A stretch of DNA of 6,825 nucleotides from Oscillospiraceae bacterium (lineage in GTDB: Bacteria; Bacillota; Clostridia; Oscillospirales; CAG-272): contig WREN01000123.1 in NCBI GenBank assembly GCA_009779295.1, positions 1-6,825 on the forward strand, read 5' to 3'. Numbering within the stretch: the stretch's first letter is position 1; every line of letters begins with the position of its first letter. Positions 6,349 through 6,825 of this stretch are shown in pieces. The notes beneath the pieces were generated by a model, which was not told where the DNA came from, searched no databases, and saw only the letters and a list, made by a program, of their open reading frames with translations. The translations under genes were made by a program, and so were the position numbers.

Positions 6349-6825
6349 TTATTTACGTCCAAAATAAGTTTCCAATTGGTCTTTTAAGTCTTGGGGAATG
6401 GTAGTTGGTACTGGGAATATCACGCTGTTTACGATTTTTTCGGTGAAATATATCATAAAAGCCGTGGTCTTTTCCATCGTAGCCGGGGATACAAGTTGAA
6501 TCGCGTCATACCGGCTGTGCCCGATAGTTCCCGAACGCAGGAAGCTGAACGCCGGTACTCCCGCGTCTGCATACGCTGTGGAGTCGGATGAGTAAATGTT
6601 TTGATTGACAGTACAGGTAAAACCGATTTCCATTGCGATGAACTTTAACATATCTCCGACTTCTTTTTGGGTTGTCATCGCAAATTCGTGGTGACCGATG
6701 ATCTGTCCCGCTAAATCTACGTTTATCATCAGCTTTGTCGCTTTTATTTCGTCCGGTTTGGATGTGATATGGTAACGGCTGCCTAAAAGTCCCTTTTCTT
6801 CCGCGCCGAACCAGATAAAACGCAA
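6349..6825 (-). CDS. C-terminal part of an M28-family zinc metallopeptidase (5' end outside window)
   Basis: The frame is open from the right edge to TAA at 6349-6351 and gives 158 visible residues. The first codon in view is TTG (Leu), an internal codon, not a credible start. Residues 2-16 (RFIWFGAEEKGLLGS) match the M28 signature: the first Glu of the pair (9) is the usual general base and the second (10) a zinc ligand. INVDLAGQ supplies the Asp ligand (37), SDSTAYADAGVPAFSF (81-96) is the conserved loop usually written SDH..F...G.P, and GHSRYD supplies the last zinc His (103). The first His and bridging Asp ligands would lie outside the window. M28 enzymes are mostly aminopeptidases or carboxypeptidases, often exported; a signal peptide cannot be judged here. 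It is followed by the oxidoreductase gene after 14 bases, which places a peptidase inside an otherwise sugar-oriented operon. Confidence 0.88.
   Translation of the reverse strand: MRFIWFGAEEKGLLGSRYHITSKPDEIKATKLMINVDLAGQIIGHHEFAMTTQKEVGDMLKFIAMEIGFTCTVNQNIYSSDSTAYADAGVPAFSFLRSGTIGHSRYDAIQLVSPATMEKTTAFMIYFTEKIVNSVIFPVPTTIPQDLKDQLETYFGRK

Larger units (their letters stand above)
952..6825 (-). other. Four-gene - strand operon
   Basis: Four genes run the same way with gaps of 14, 11 and 17 bases, each internal start carrying a strong ribosome binding site and none preceded by space for a promoter. The only terminator-like hairpin is at 907-941, after the last gene. The promoter and perhaps further genes lie beyond the right edge. 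No regulator or transporter is visible in the window, so the inducing substrate cannot be inferred from it. Confidence 0.85.

Noticed and set aside
6823..6825. TTG at the right edge as a start codon of the peptidase gene
   Set aside because: The M28 fold needs about 150 or more residues before the AEEKGLLGS motif, including the first zinc ligands, so the gene continues past the edge.
1..6825. Defence system, CRISPR array, tRNA, riboswitch or prophage signal
   Set aside because: No direct repeat array, cloverleaf, integrase, transposase or nuclease motif was seen; all space is taken by metabolic-type genes and one short intergenic region.

Overview
The window is protein-dense and looks like part of a carbohydrate-utilisation locus from an uncultured anaerobic bacterium, most likely a member of the Bacillota (clostridial side). 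This placement is an inference. It rests on strong AGGAGG-type ribosome binding sites before every visible start, moderate GC with AT-rich gaps, and a structured intergenic repeat of a style I associate with clostridial genomes. Lentisphaerae or Verrucomicrobia-like bacteria carry similar enzyme families and cannot be excluded.

Layout: the left edge (1-798, + strand) holds the C-terminal end of a larger protein with two beta-sandwich domains. The first resembles a carbohydrate-binding jelly roll. Bases 797-900 hold a hairpin-rich repeat-like element, and 907-941 a terminator with T tracts on both strands that can serve the two converging transcription units. From 952 to the right edge, four genes lie on the - strand with gaps of only 17, 11 and 14 bases, so they are almost certainly one operon transcribed right to left. 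In order of transcription they are an M28-family metallopeptidase (5' end outside the window), a Gfo/Idh/MocA-type oxidoreductase, a 523-residue beta-sandwich protein of unrecognised family, and a 914-residue multidomain protein. The last appears to join a glycoside-hydrolase-like barrel, a class I amidotransferase-like domain, a beta region and a C-terminal xylose-isomerase-like barrel.

Working model (inference): the operon handles an unusual glycan or glycoconjugate. The large protein and the beta-sandwich protein would cleave or bind sugar chains, the Gfo/Idh protein would oxidise or reduce a released sugar, and the M28 enzyme could trim a peptide or amino-acyl part, as would suit a glycopeptide or mucin-like substrate. 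Genes 2-4 show no signal peptide, so those three probably act in the cytoplasm. No RNA gene, CRISPR array, insertion sequence or phage feature was seen. The most unusual items are the architecture of the 914-residue protein and the unassigned 523-residue protein.
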